DNA of 13,217 bases from Candidatus Eiseniibacteriota bacterium (GTDB taxonomy: Bacteria; Eisenbacteria; RBG-16-71-46; CAIMUX01; VGJL01): assembly GCA_014729455.1 (NCBI GenBank), contig WJJW01000129.1:1-13217 (forward strand), given 5' to 3'. A program made the position numbers and the translations under genes. The notes under the pieces are model-generated. The model was not told the DNA's origin. It made no database searches and saw only the letters and a list, made by a program, of their open reading frames with translations. This document shows positions 6,751 to 13,217 of this stretch, piece after piece; positions within the stretch are counted from its first letter, which is position 1, and every line of letters starts with the position of its first letter.

Positions 6751-7118
6751 ACCAGATCGACTCGAACGACACCCGGATCGTCAAGCAGATCGGACTTCCG
6801 CTGTACATGGCGAAGGGGTGGCTGAAGTTCCTCGGTGTGCTGAGCGTCATCTACGGGGTCTTCACCGCCTTGTCGATTTTCGGGATCCTGATCTGCTGGC
6901 TGCCGATCTGGATGGGGATCCTCCTCTTCCGAGCGGCCGGCAACATGGAGGTCGCCGAGCTGAACGGGGACCAGGCGCAGCTCGTCGAAGGGCTGAACCG
7001 CCTGAAGACCTACTTCACGATCAACGGGATCCTGACGCTGATCATGCTGGTCGCCGTGGCGATCTCCTTCATGGTCGCGGGGGGAAGCATGCTCGCGATG
7101 CTCTCGAGCATGGGCTGA
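6747..7118 (+). CDS. Small membrane protein, DUF5362-like
   Basis: A 123-residue protein with two clear hydrophobic regions, about 28-63 (KFLGVLSVIYG, ILICWLPIWMGILLF) and about 90-119. Between them is a polar stretch (NMEVAELNGDQAQLVEGLNRLKTYFTING). The WLKFLG...Y, WLPIWMGILLFRAA and LKTYFTI motifs match what I remember of the DUF5362 family, whose function is unknown. The ATG has an excellent AAAGGAGG site six bases upstream and overlaps the popT stop by four bases, so it is clearly part of the operon. A helper or stabilising role for one of the membrane neighbours is possible but is only inference from context. Confidence 0.72.
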   Translation: MNQIDSNDTRIVKQIGLPLYMAKGWLKFLGVLSVIYGVFTALSIFGILICWLPIWMGILLFRAAGNMEVAELNGDQAQLVEGLNRLKTYFTINGILTLIMLVAVAISFMVAGGSMLAMLSSMG

Positions 7119-7128
7119 TCGATCGGGG

Positions 7129-8253
7129 ATGGACCGGGAGCGCTTCCGCCGGATCTTCCTGATCCTGCTGGTCATCGTCATCTCTCTGCTGTTCGTGGCG
7201 ATGATCCGCCCGTTCCTGCTCGCGCTGCTTCTCGCCGCGGTCTTCTCCGGTCTCGCCCATCCGCTCTATCGCCGCATCCTCCGGCGGCTCGGCGGCCGGC
7301 GGTCGCTCGCCTCCGCGACGACGCTGCTCTTCCTCCTGGTCGTGGTCCTGGTGCCGCTCCTCGCCCTGCTCGGGCTCGTGGCCGGCGAAGCGCTCCGCAT
7401 CTCCGAGTCGGTCACCCCCTGGATCCGCGAGCAGCTCCGGACGCCGGACCTCTTGATCGAGAAGCTCGAACAGCTCCCCGGAGTCGAGAACCTCGAGCCG
7501 TACCGGAACCAGATCCTCACCAAGGCGGGCGAGATCGTCGGAAGCATCGGCACGTTCCTCTTCACGAGCCTCTCGGCGACGACGCGCGGGACGGTCGCGT
7601 TCCTGTTCCAGCTCTTCCTGATGCTCTACGCGATGTACTTCTTCCTGATGGACGGCCAGTCGATCCTGCGGAGGATCCTCGATCACATCCCGCTCGACGA
7701 GACCGACGAGCGCCGGATGGTCGGCCGCTTCACGTCGGTGACCCGCGCGACGCTCAAGGGGACCCTGCTGATCGGGCTCCTCCAGGGGGGACTGGCCGGG
7801 ATCGCGTTCTGGGCGGTCGGGATCGACGGCGCGATCTTCTGGGGCGCCTTGATGGTCGTCCTCTCCATCATCCCCGGGATCGGGACCGGCCTGGTCTGGG
7901 TCCCCGCGGCGATCCTGCTGATCGCGAGAGGGGACCTGGCCCGCGGGATCCTGCTGGCGGCGTTCTGCGGGTTCGTGGTCGGGTCGGTCGACAATTTCCT
8001 CCGGCCCCGGATCGTGGGCCGCGACACGCGGATGCACGAGCTGCTGGTCCTCCTCAGCACGCTGGGCGGACTCGTCCTCTTCGGCGTCGTCGGGTTCATC
8101 GTCGGGCCGATCCTCGCCGCGCTGTTCACCACGATCTGGGAGATCTTCGGGGCCGCCTTCCGGGAGTACCAGCCGCTGCCGACGGGCGGTCCGGCGGAGC
8201 CGCCGCGCCCCGTCCCGGACGACCCTCCCGGTCGGGACGCCCGTGAGCCCTGA
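7129..8253 (+). CDS. AI-2E family transporter (UPF0118 / TqsA-PerM-like)
   Basis: A 374-residue polytopic membrane protein of the AI-2E exporter family, whose members include TqsA, PerM and Na+/H+ antiporter-like proteins; substrates vary and cannot be read from sequence. Two N-terminal helices span about residues 8-45 and a third about 63-85. A soluble segment follows (about 88-140), then a C-terminal block of helices. That block holds the family hallmarks: GLLQGGLAG near 217-225, SIIPGIG near 246-252, VDNFLRPRIVG near 287-297 and VGPILAAL near 325-332. The last 35 residues are a Pro-rich tail with no family character. The start lies 10 bases after the preceding stop with only a weak GGGG upstream. 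The end overlaps the PAP2 gene by 11 bases. Confidence 0.9.
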   Translation: MDRERFRRIFLILLVIVISLLFVAMIRPFLLALLLAAVFSGLAHPLYRRILRRLGGRRSLASATTLLFLLVVVLVPLLALLGLVAGEALRISESVTPWIREQLRTPDLLIEKLEQLPGVENLEPYRNQILTKAGEIVGSIGTFLFTSLSATTRGTVAFLFQLFLMLYAMYFFLMDGQSILRRILDHIPLDETDERRMVGRFTSVTRATLKGTLLIGLLQGGLAGIAFWAVGIDGAIFWGALMVVLSIIPGIGTGLVWVPAAILLIARGDLARGILLAAFCGFVVGSVDNFLRPRIVGRDTRMHELLVLLSTLGGLVLFGVVGFIVGPILAALFTTIWEIFGAAFREYQPLPTGGPAEPPRPVPDDPPGRDAREP

Positions 8254-9310
8254 TCGACCGGAAGACCGGCCGGTTCCCCGCGGACTCCTCCTCGTCGGGA
8301 TCCTCCTCCTCGTGATCGCGCTCTCGATCGCGGTCCGCGCGACCGGTCTGGACCCGGTCGTCTCGGGCTGGTTCCACCAGCCGGGGGAGAGCCCGGACTG
8401 GTGGGGAAAGGAGCGCCCGTTCCTCGACCTCGCCTACGAGTACGGCGTCTGGCCGGCGAATCTCCTGGGGATCGCGGGGCTCCTCGGTTGGATTTTCTCC
8501 CGCTTCGTGGCGCCCCTGCGGCGGTCGCGGCGAACCTTCGCCTTTCTCTTCCTGGTCTGGGTGATCGGGCCGGGGATCCTCGTCAACATGGTCGGCAAGG
8601 AGCACATCGGCCGTCCCCGCCCCCGCGAGACGGTCCTCTTCGGAGGGGAGAGGGAGTTCCTCTCGATCGGCGAGCCGGGCATCCCGGGACACGGGCGCTC
8701 GTTCCCGAGCGGACACGCGGCGATGGGGGCCTACCTCGCCGGCCTCGCCTTGCTCTCCCGGCGCCGCGCGGTTCTCTGGACCGCGGTCGGACTCGCCGCC
8801 TGGGGATTGCTCGGCTTCCAGCGGATCGCGGTCGGAGCCCACTTCCCCACGGACGTCCTCTGGTCCGGCGGGATCGTGACCGCGACGGCGGTCACGGTCG
8901 ACGCAGCGCTCCCGCGCGCTCCCGCCGACGGGCAACGGCTCGTCCGGCCGAGCGTCCTCGCCGGCATCGCCGCCGTCGCCGCAATCCTCGCGTTCCTCTT
9001 CACCCCGCTCTACCAGGTCCACGAACAGAGCTTCGAAGCCCCGCGCACCGGGGATCTCTGGATCATCGAGCCCGACCTGCCGGGGCTCGGCCCCGGCTCG
9101 GTCCCGGACCGGCCGGCGCCGGAGGGGGCGCGGCTGCAGCTGGAGCTCGTCGTCCGGGGATACGGGATGTTCTCGAACGAAACCGACGCGGTCTGGACCG
9201 AGCGGCCGACGCCGGCGGGGACGATCATCCGGGTCGGCCTGGAGCGGAGCGGCTTCTTCCTCTGGTCGACCTCGATGCTCGCCTCGCGCGTGGAGACCGC
9301 CGGACCGTGA
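8243..9310 (+). CDS. PAP2-superfamily membrane lipid phosphatase with extra C-terminal domain
   Basis: Inner-membrane phosphatase of the PAP2/PgpB superfamily, which acts on lipid phosphates such as undecaprenyl diphosphate, phosphatidylglycerol phosphate or lipid A. The full catalytic triad of motifs is present: K119 with R126-P127 (KEHIGRPRP), PSGH at 155-158, and R194...H200...D204 (QRIAVGAHFPTD). About six hydrophobic helices lie between residues 13 and 255. After the last helix about 100 residues remain (EQSFEAPRTGDLWIIEPDL to the end), predicted outside the membrane core; this tail is not part of the family. The start is GTG, overlapping the previous gene by 11 bases. Its place with popT suggests that undecaprenyl diphosphate is the substrate; that is inference. 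The stop directly abuts the stop of the convergent gene. Confidence 0.88.
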   Translation: MSPDRPEDRPVPRGLLLVGILLLVIALSIAVRATGLDPVVSGWFHQPGESPDWWGKERPFLDLAYEYGVWPANLLGIAGLLGWIFSRFVAPLRRSRRTFAFLFLVWVIGPGILVNMVGKEHIGRPRPRETVLFGGEREFLSIGEPGIPGHGRSFPSGHAAMGAYLAGLALLSRRRAVLWTAVGLAAWGLLGFQRIAVGAHFPTDVLWSGGIVTATAVTVDAALPRAPADGQRLVRPSVLAGIAAVAAILAFLFTPLYQVHEQSFEAPRTGDLWIIEPDLPGLGPGSVPDRPAPEGARLQLELVVRGYGMFSNETDAVWTERPTPAGTIIRVGLERSGFFLWSTSMLASRVETAGP

Positions 9311-11032
9311 CTACCGGATCCGCGTGATCGGCGTCACGCGGACGTCCCCCCGCGAGGCGCACCGCCAGTAGTACACGCCCGCCGGCACGGGAACGCCGCC
9401 GCGCCCCCGACCGTCCCAGGTGATCCGGTGCCGGCCGGCCTTCCGTTCCCCCTCGGCCAGGACGCGGACGATCCGGCCGGCGGCGTCGTGGATCGAGACC
9501 CGGACCGGCCCGGCGGCCGGCGTGTCGAGGAGGAGGGCGGTCGATGCGGAAAACGGGTTCGGCGCGGCGCGAAGCACGGCAGGGATGGGGATCCGATCCT
9601 CGGCGCGGACCGCGCTCGGCGCGCCCCCGGGGTAGCGGAGGAGCACGGCGTCCCAGGAGACCCCTTCGTCGGTGTAGCTCGAGGTCGCGGCGACCTGGAC
9701 CCCGGCCTCCCCGTCGAGCGCGACTCCCGCCGTGAAGTCGTTCGTTCCGACGGGCGTCGCGTGGACGGCGGACCAGATCGGATCGCCGTCTCCGTCGTAG
9801 AGCAAGGTGACGACGTCGGTGTGGGAGAGGCCGCCGTGCTTGCTCTCCCCGGTGACGCAGACGCGGCCGGCCGGATCCACGGCGATCCCCATCGCGTAGT
9901 CTCCCGCGCTCTGCGGTCCGTCGTACAGGCGGACCCATCGCTCCGAACCCTCGTCGTCGTACTCGATGGTGAGGTAGTCGGCGGCGGTCGTCGAATCGGT
10001 GGTGTGGCCGGTGACGTAGACGTGGCCTTCCGCGTCGACGGCGAGGTCCTCGCCGAGATCGAAGAGACCATCGGCTCCATCGTAGCGGGCGACCCACAGC
10101 TCGTTGCCGGCGGCGTCGTAGGCGACCGTCGCCGCGTCGGCCTTCCGCCCGTCGACGAGGTCGGTGTAGCTCAGGCCGGTGACGCAGACCCGGTCCGATC
10201 CGCCGAGTGCGATCGCGTACGCCTCGTCGATCCCGCCGATCCCGTAGTCGTACCGGCGCTGCCAGAGCAGATGCCCGTCGGTTCCGCGGAGCTTGATCGT
10301 CCCGAAGTCCCAGGCCAGGCCGAGCACGTAGGTCGCGCCGGTGACGTAGACGTCGCCGTTCGCGTCGACGGCGAGGTCGCTCGGGCGGTCCGAGTGGACC
10401 GGTCCGGGACCGGTGTAGGATGTGGTCCAGATCTCGCCGCCCTGCGCGTCGTAGCGCATCGTCACGTACTCGTACTGCTCTCCGTACGTGGGATCGTTCG
10501 CGAAGTGGCTCCAGCCGGTGACGACCGCTCCGCCCTCTCCATCGGATGCGATCGCGACGCCCCTCTCCCACTTGTGGAATTCGCCGTCGTAGCGGGCGAC
10601 CCACTGCTCCGTTCCGTCGGGACCGTACTTGATCGCGACGAGGTCGTACTGGCTCGCGTCTCCACCCCAGGACTGCCCGACCACCAGGACCGCGCCGTCG
10701 GCGTCGACGGCGAGGTCGAGGCCCCGGTCCGGGCCGTGTCCCGGCCCGTCGTAGCGGGCGGAGAAGACGAGGTCGCCGTCGGCGTCGTACTTCGCGACGA
10801 AGAGGTCCTGTTCATTCGCTTCGCTGTCGCTCTCCCCGGTCAGGTAGGCGCAGCCTCGGTCCACCGCGACGGCGTGCGCTCGATCGAAGAGGTGGTCCGG
10901 GCCGTCGTAGCGGCTCACCCACTCGGGAGGGACGACGTCCGCGTCTGCGGGGCCGGAGAGCCCGAGTCCGGTCGCCAAGACGAACAGCGCCGCGAAGGCG
11001 CGGAGCGGAAAGCGAGAGCGAGGATTGCGCAT
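9311..11032 (-). CDS. Secreted beta-propeller repeat protein with FlgD-like C-terminal domain
   Basis: A 573-residue exported protein. Residues 1-32 form a signal peptide (basic start, hydrophobic RAFAALFVLATGLGL). Residues 38 to about 475 hold eight copies of a 50-57 residue SBBP-like repeat with the pattern RYDGP..D.a..lAVD..G.vyVTG.s......D..t..YD..G...W, probably one closed beta-propeller. Residues 477-573 carry APNPFSASTALLL, VRVSIHDAAGRIVRVL and GVPVPAGVYYWR, the FlgD-like/T9SS-type C-terminal domain used in the FCB group for surface display or secretion. The ATG at 11030-11032 has AAGGAGG upstream. The gene follows the cytochrome-porin gene by 53 bases with no clear terminator, so it may be the last gene of that operon. 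The specific function is unknown; adhesion or protein binding is plausible. Confidence 0.88.
   Translation of the reverse strand: MRNPRSRFPLRAFAALFVLATGLGLSGPADADVVPPEWVSRYDGPDHLFDRAHAVAVDRGCAYLTGESDSEANEQDLFVAKYDADGDLVFSARYDGPGHGPDRGLDLAVDADGAVLVVGQSWGGDASQYDLVAIKYGPDGTEQWVARYDGEFHKWERGVAIASDGEGGAVVTGWSHFANDPTYGEQYEYVTMRYDAQGGEIWTTSYTGPGPVHSDRPSDLAVDANGDVYVTGATYVLGLAWDFGTIKLRGTDGHLLWQRRYDYGIGGIDEAYAIALGGSDRVCVTGLSYTDLVDGRKADAATVAYDAAGNELWVARYDGADGLFDLGEDLAVDAEGHVYVTGHTTDSTTAADYLTIEYDDEGSERWVRLYDGPQSAGDYAMGIAVDPAGRVCVTGESKHGGLSHTDVVTLLYDGDGDPIWSAVHATPVGTNDFTAGVALDGEAGVQVAATSSYTDEGVSWDAVLLRYPGGAPSAVRAEDRIPIPAVLRAAPNPFSASTALLLDTPAAGPVRVSIHDAAGRIVRVLAEGERKAGRHRITWDGRGRGGVPVPAGVYYWRCASRGDVRVTPITRIR
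9608..10921 (-). repeat. Eight tandem SBBP-like repeats within the secreted protein gene
   Basis: About 160-base units encode successive propeller blades. Some keep near-identical DNA, for example CGTAGCGGGCGACCCAC near 10082 and again near 10592, and GGTGACGTAGACGT near 10010 and 10340. Blades 1 to 7 keep the YD/VTG/YD...G pattern; blade 8 is the most divergent (SAVHATPVG..., VQVAATSS) and leads into the C-terminal domain. Confidence 0.8.
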
Positions 11033-11085
11033 CGGTGCCCCTCCTTCGGATGCGGCTCCCGGGAGCGGGAGCGCGGGGATGCGCC

Positions 11086-12201
11086 TCAGAACGTCAGGTG
11101 GATCTGTCCGATCCACTCGAACGTGTCCCGTTCCTCGCCGTAGACCGGCCGGTTCCCTTCCTCGTCGGTTCCGTACTCCCGCTGATAGCGGAAGTAGGTC
11201 AGGAAGCGGGCGAGCGGGAAGAGGTCCTGCTCCCATCCGACGGCGAACCGGTCGGTCGCGTTCTCGGCGAGGTCGAGGTCCGGGTCGAAACGATCATACC
11301 GCAGTTTCACGGTCCGATCGGTCGAGATCCGGTAAGAGGCCTCGACGAGCGCCGCTTCCAGATCGACCGTTTCCCCGGTTTCCGGCTCCCGCCGGCCGCG
11401 ATCGTACTCGGCGAGGAGGACGAACGGGCCGTGGTGGAGCTGACCGAACACGCCGCCGCGCTCGCTCCGATCGGCGCCCGGGATGCCCGGCTGGTTCGTC
11501 GCCGCGCTGGCTCCGATCCCCGCGCGCTGGCCGTACCACCAGACGCGCCCGACCAGGCCTTTCTGGGGGTTGTCGTCGAAGGCGCCCGGGCTGCCGTTGA
11601 CGAGAGCGACATGGATCATCGCGGGACCGGGGAAGAGGCCGAGCTCGACCCCCGTGTCCTCCGAGCCGTTTCCCAGACCGAAGGCGTCTCTCGTGAACGT
11701 CGTGTGGTCCTCGACCTCGATGCCGTAGGCGGGGCGGAACCGTCCGACCTTCACCACTCCGTCGAGCGGTAGTACCCGGAGCAGGCCGAACGCCTCCCGG
11801 GTGCGCCCGTCGCCGTTCGTGTAGACGCCGGTCAGGCGCTCGTTCAAGGTCACCGCCACCATCAGCTCGGCCTGCATCTGGAAGAAGGTGGAGCGGTCGC
11901 GCCGCTCGTTGTCGATGTCCTGCATGTACTGCGTCCGCAGGTCGCCCCCGAGGCGAATGCCGTCGGAGATCCTCGGGTCGAGCGTCGGCTCGCGGAGATC
12001 GATCGGAACGAACGTGTGCCCGTCGTAGGCGAAGCGGAAGCCGGTTCCGGTCCGGATCCCCCCTCCGGCGGGATCGACGTGGCACGTGGCGCACGACCGG
12101 CCGGTCCGGGCGGCGTAGAGGGGGCGTCCCTCGACCGTCTCGACGAGGACCGCGAGACCCGCGGCCGAGAAGCAGAGCAGAAGCAGAGCGAGTCGCATCA
12201 T
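11086..12201 (-). CDS. Outer-membrane beta-barrel with N-terminal c-type heme motif (cytochrome-porin fusion)
   Basis: A 371-residue protein that starts with a signal peptide (MMRLALLLLCFSAAGLAVLV). One covalent heme motif follows, C37-A-T-C40-H41, in the context RSCATCHVDPAGGG. The rest, from about residue 80, alternates polar and hydrophobic residues in strand-length runs separated by Asp/Gly/Asn loops and ends HLTF, with the terminal Phe typical of outer-membrane barrels. I estimate 14-16 strands. This architecture, a single heme before a porin, is that of Cyc2-type extracellular iron oxidases, but the sequence is shorter than classical Cyc2, and other heme-tagged porins share the plan. 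Two ATG codons in tandem follow a GGAGGG site; the first is used here. Cytochrome c' lies 41 bases upstream. Fe(II) oxidation is a hypothesis only. Confidence 0.78.
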   Translation of the reverse strand: MMRLALLLLCFSAAGLAVLVETVEGRPLYAARTGRSCATCHVDPAGGGIRTGTGFRFAYDGHTFVPIDLREPTLDPRISDGIRLGGDLRTQYMQDIDNERRDRSTFFQMQAELMVAVTLNERLTGVYTNGDGRTREAFGLLRVLPLDGVVKVGRFRPAYGIEVEDHTTFTRDAFGLGNGSEDTGVELGLFPGPAMIHVALVNGSPGAFDDNPQKGLVGRVWWYGQRAGIGASAATNQPGIPGADRSERGGVFGQLHHGPFVLLAEYDRGRREPETGETVDLEAALVEASYRISTDRTVKLRYDRFDPDLDLAENATDRFAVGWEQDLFPLARFLTYFRYQREYGTDEEGNRPVYGEERDTFEWIGQIHLTF

Positions 12202-12242
12202 CGTTCCCTCCGGGGCGCGCGGCCCGTTCGTTCGATCCGGAT

Positions 12243-12650
12243 CTACTCCCGGAAGGTGGCGTGGCAATGGACGCAGGCGCCGACCATCTTGCCGAACGCC
12301 TCGGAGATTTGCCGTCCGTCTTCGGCTTCGGCGGCGGCGGCCAGACGCCCCGCCCACACGCCGAGCGAGTCGGCGGTCGCGCGGAAGTGGTCGATCCGAT
12401 CGGTGTTTCGCTTCGGCGTGAGGGTCCGGATCTCGGCGGAAAGCTCCTCGATCGTCTCGGCGGTCGATCCCGCCCTTCCCCAGTTCGCGGCGATCAGCGA
12501 TCCCAGCAGAACCCGGTTCTCCCGGTTGGCCTGCTCCATGACCTTCTCGAAGGCGGCTTTGTTGTAGCGTCCCTGCGCGGGGGCGGAGCCGGCCCCGAGA
12601 ACGAAGAGGATCGCGGCCAGGGTCGCCAGGAGGGCGATTGCGGTCTTCAT
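12243..12650 (-). CDS. Cytochrome c' -like periplasmic class II cytochrome
   Basis: A 135-residue exported protein with a signal peptide ending near APAQ (residue 26). The mature part is almost wholly helical. The only heme motif lies at the extreme C-terminus, C126-V-H-C129-H130, followed by ATFRE, which is the class II (cytochrome c'/c556) arrangement of a four-helix bundle with C-terminal heme. Members carry electrons or bind NO and other gases. The ATG at 12648-12650 has GAGGTG just upstream, and that site is formed by the stop of the preceding gene (TGAGGTG), so translation is coupled. A GTG two codons earlier is less likely. Next in the operon is the cytochrome-porin gene, its probable redox partner. 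Confidence 0.85.
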   Translation of the reverse strand: MKTAIALLATLAAILFVLGAGSAPAQGRYNKAAFEKVMEQANRENRVLLGSLIAANWGRAGSTAETIEELSAEIRTLTPKRNTDRIDHFRATADSLGVWAGRLAAAAEAEDGRQISEAFGKMVGACVHCHATFRE

Positions 12651-12657
12651 GAACACC

Positions 12658-13110
12658 TCAATTCTTGGAACGGGTGGAACGGCTCGCCGGCAGCAGGGTC
12701 GCGCGCAGGACCAGCAGCGCGGAGAGGAGGATCCCTCCGACGAAGCCGGCTCCGGCGGCGAAGGTGACGAAGCGCACGAGCGGGCTCAGGTAGACGACCC
12801 CCCACCAGGAGAGGACGTCGACGATCCCGATCGCGACGGTCAGGCCGAGGAGCGTTCCGAAGAACCCGCCCTCCGCCAGGCCGCGCCGCCGCCCCAGCGC
12901 CCACAGCACGTACCCCATCGTGGCGTAACCGAACGCATGGACGTGGGTCAGGATGAGCAGCCGGCTGAGGGTGAAATAGGAGAAGTACTCCTCGACCGTC
13001 GGATTGACGACGTTGGTCTGGTAGAAGACGGTCGCGGTTCCGGCGACCGCCGCAAGACAGATCCCCAGGACGACGGGGACGGTGAGAAAGCGCTCCTGTT
13101 TGGCGTCCAA
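12658..13110 (-). CDS. Four-helix inner-membrane protein with THVH motif, function unknown
   Basis: A 150-residue protein with four hydrophobic segments at about 10-30, 47-70, 81-102 and 110-138. The second begins SRLLILTHVHAFGYATMGYV; two His in a THVH pattern next to a membrane helix could bind heme or metal, and similar His-rich helices occur in quinol-linked and oxidase-like membrane proteins. No CxxCH is present. The start is TTG at 13108-13110, justified by a perfect AAAGGAGG six bases upstream (complement of 13117-13124). It is the first gene after a sigma70-like promoter and is followed after 7 bases by cytochrome c'. A role as membrane-side electron donor or acceptor for the two cytochromes is inference from context. 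Confidence 0.75.
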   Translation of the reverse strand: MDAKQERFLTVPVVLGICLAAVAGTATVFYQTNVVNPTVEEYFSYFTLSRLLILTHVHAFGYATMGYVLWALGRRRGLAEGGFFGTLLGLTVAIGIVDVLSWWGVVYLSPLVRFVTFAAGAGFVGGILLSALLVLRATLLPASRSTRSKN

Positions 13111-13116
13111 GCGGAG

Positions 13117-13124
13117 CCTCCTTT
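13117..13124 (-). promoter_or_regulatory. Ribosome binding site deciding a TTG start
   Basis: AAAGGAGG on the minus strand lies six bases before the TTG at 13108-13110. No ATG or GTG in the same frame has a comparable site, so this fixes the start of the THVH membrane protein. Confidence 0.7.
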
Positions 13125-13166
13125 CAACGCGATCGCCCCGTCGCGGCCGGCACCGGGCAACGGCGT

Positions 13167-13195
13167 ATTCTCCGAAGCGTGGTGCGCCGTGTCAA
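13167..13195 (-). promoter_or_regulatory. Sigma70-type promoter for the cytochrome operon
   Basis: On the minus strand a perfect -35 box TTGACA (complement of 13190-13195) is followed after exactly 17 bases by GAGAAT (complement of 13167-13172), which matches four of six bases of TATAAT, including the key A2 and T6. Transcription would start near 13160, giving a leader of about 50 bases before the TTG start of the membrane protein gene. No operator palindrome is evident. Confidence 0.6.
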
Positions 13196-13217
13196 CCGAC
13201 CCGGCGCGGGCGGGGCG

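Noticed and set aside
5607..7118. A 503-codon plus-strand frame covering the popT region and ending with the DUF5362-like gene.
   Set aside because: Its first three quarters are an Arg/Gly-rich shadow of popT in another frame; only the part from ATG 6747 is real, with its own strong ribosome binding site.
11055..11066. Perfect 12-base palindrome GCTCCCGGGAGC between the cytochrome-porin gene and the secreted repeat gene.
   Set aside because: It has no loop and no T-tract, so it is not a standard terminator; a regulator site is possible but unsupported.
9428..11143. A 571-codon frame antisense to the secreted repeat protein gene.
   Set aside because: It mirrors the repeat gene codon by codon, shows no domain or signal peptide, and the opposite strand has clear SBBP and FlgD-like motifs.

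Overview
This is a GC-rich bacterial chromosomal window with very tight gene packing: 4-base start/stop overlaps, convergent genes whose stop codons touch or overlap, and GTG or TTG starts backed by good Shine-Dalgarno sites. The genes point to a Gram-negative (diderm) organism. It has a heme-bearing outer-membrane beta-barrel ending in Phe, a periplasmic cytochrome c', and a secreted repeat protein with the FlgD-like C-terminal domain common in the FCB group and in candidate phyla such as Eisenbacteria. That taxonomic placement is inference. I see no mobile element, CRISPR array, tRNA or rRNA. No stretch without a gene exceeds about 140 bases.

Layout. (1) 1-2383, plus strand: the tail of a probable class III aminotransferase (possibly argD), then argC and argJ, all joined by 4-base overlaps; this is part of an arginine biosynthesis operon. 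(2) 2380-4793, minus strand: fetA and fetB (an ABC transporter of the iron-export type), then an MscS channel gene. A 10-codon leader reading frame with a strong ribosome binding site runs into the fetA start. (3) 4932-5818, plus strand: a DUF5674 gene and a small conserved hypothetical gene whose normal C-terminus is missing. (4) 5549-5698: a structured element with a 24-position closing stem and a rod-like internal fold, sitting exactly where the hypothetical protein loses its family sequence. I propose a 6S-like RNA as the best candidate. (5) 5746-9310, plus strand: an envelope operon with a DUF368/PopT polyprenyl-phosphate translocase, a small DUF5362-like membrane protein, an AI-2E family protein and a PAP2 lipid phosphatase. 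(6) 9311-13110, minus strand: in transcription order, a four-helix membrane protein with a THVH motif, cytochrome c', a monoheme cytochrome-porin fusion, and an eight-repeat secreted protein. A good sigma70-type promoter (TTGACA, 17-base spacer, GAGAAT) lies just upstream.

How they fit together. argC/argJ are housekeeping. PopT and the PAP2 phosphatase plausibly form an undecaprenyl-phosphate recycling pair: PAP2 dephosphorylates the lipid outside the membrane and PopT returns it inside. The three redox genes resemble a small route for moving electrons across the envelope, possibly to or from an extracellular partner. The two points most worth following up are the structured element at 5549-5698 and the cytochrome-porin cluster.
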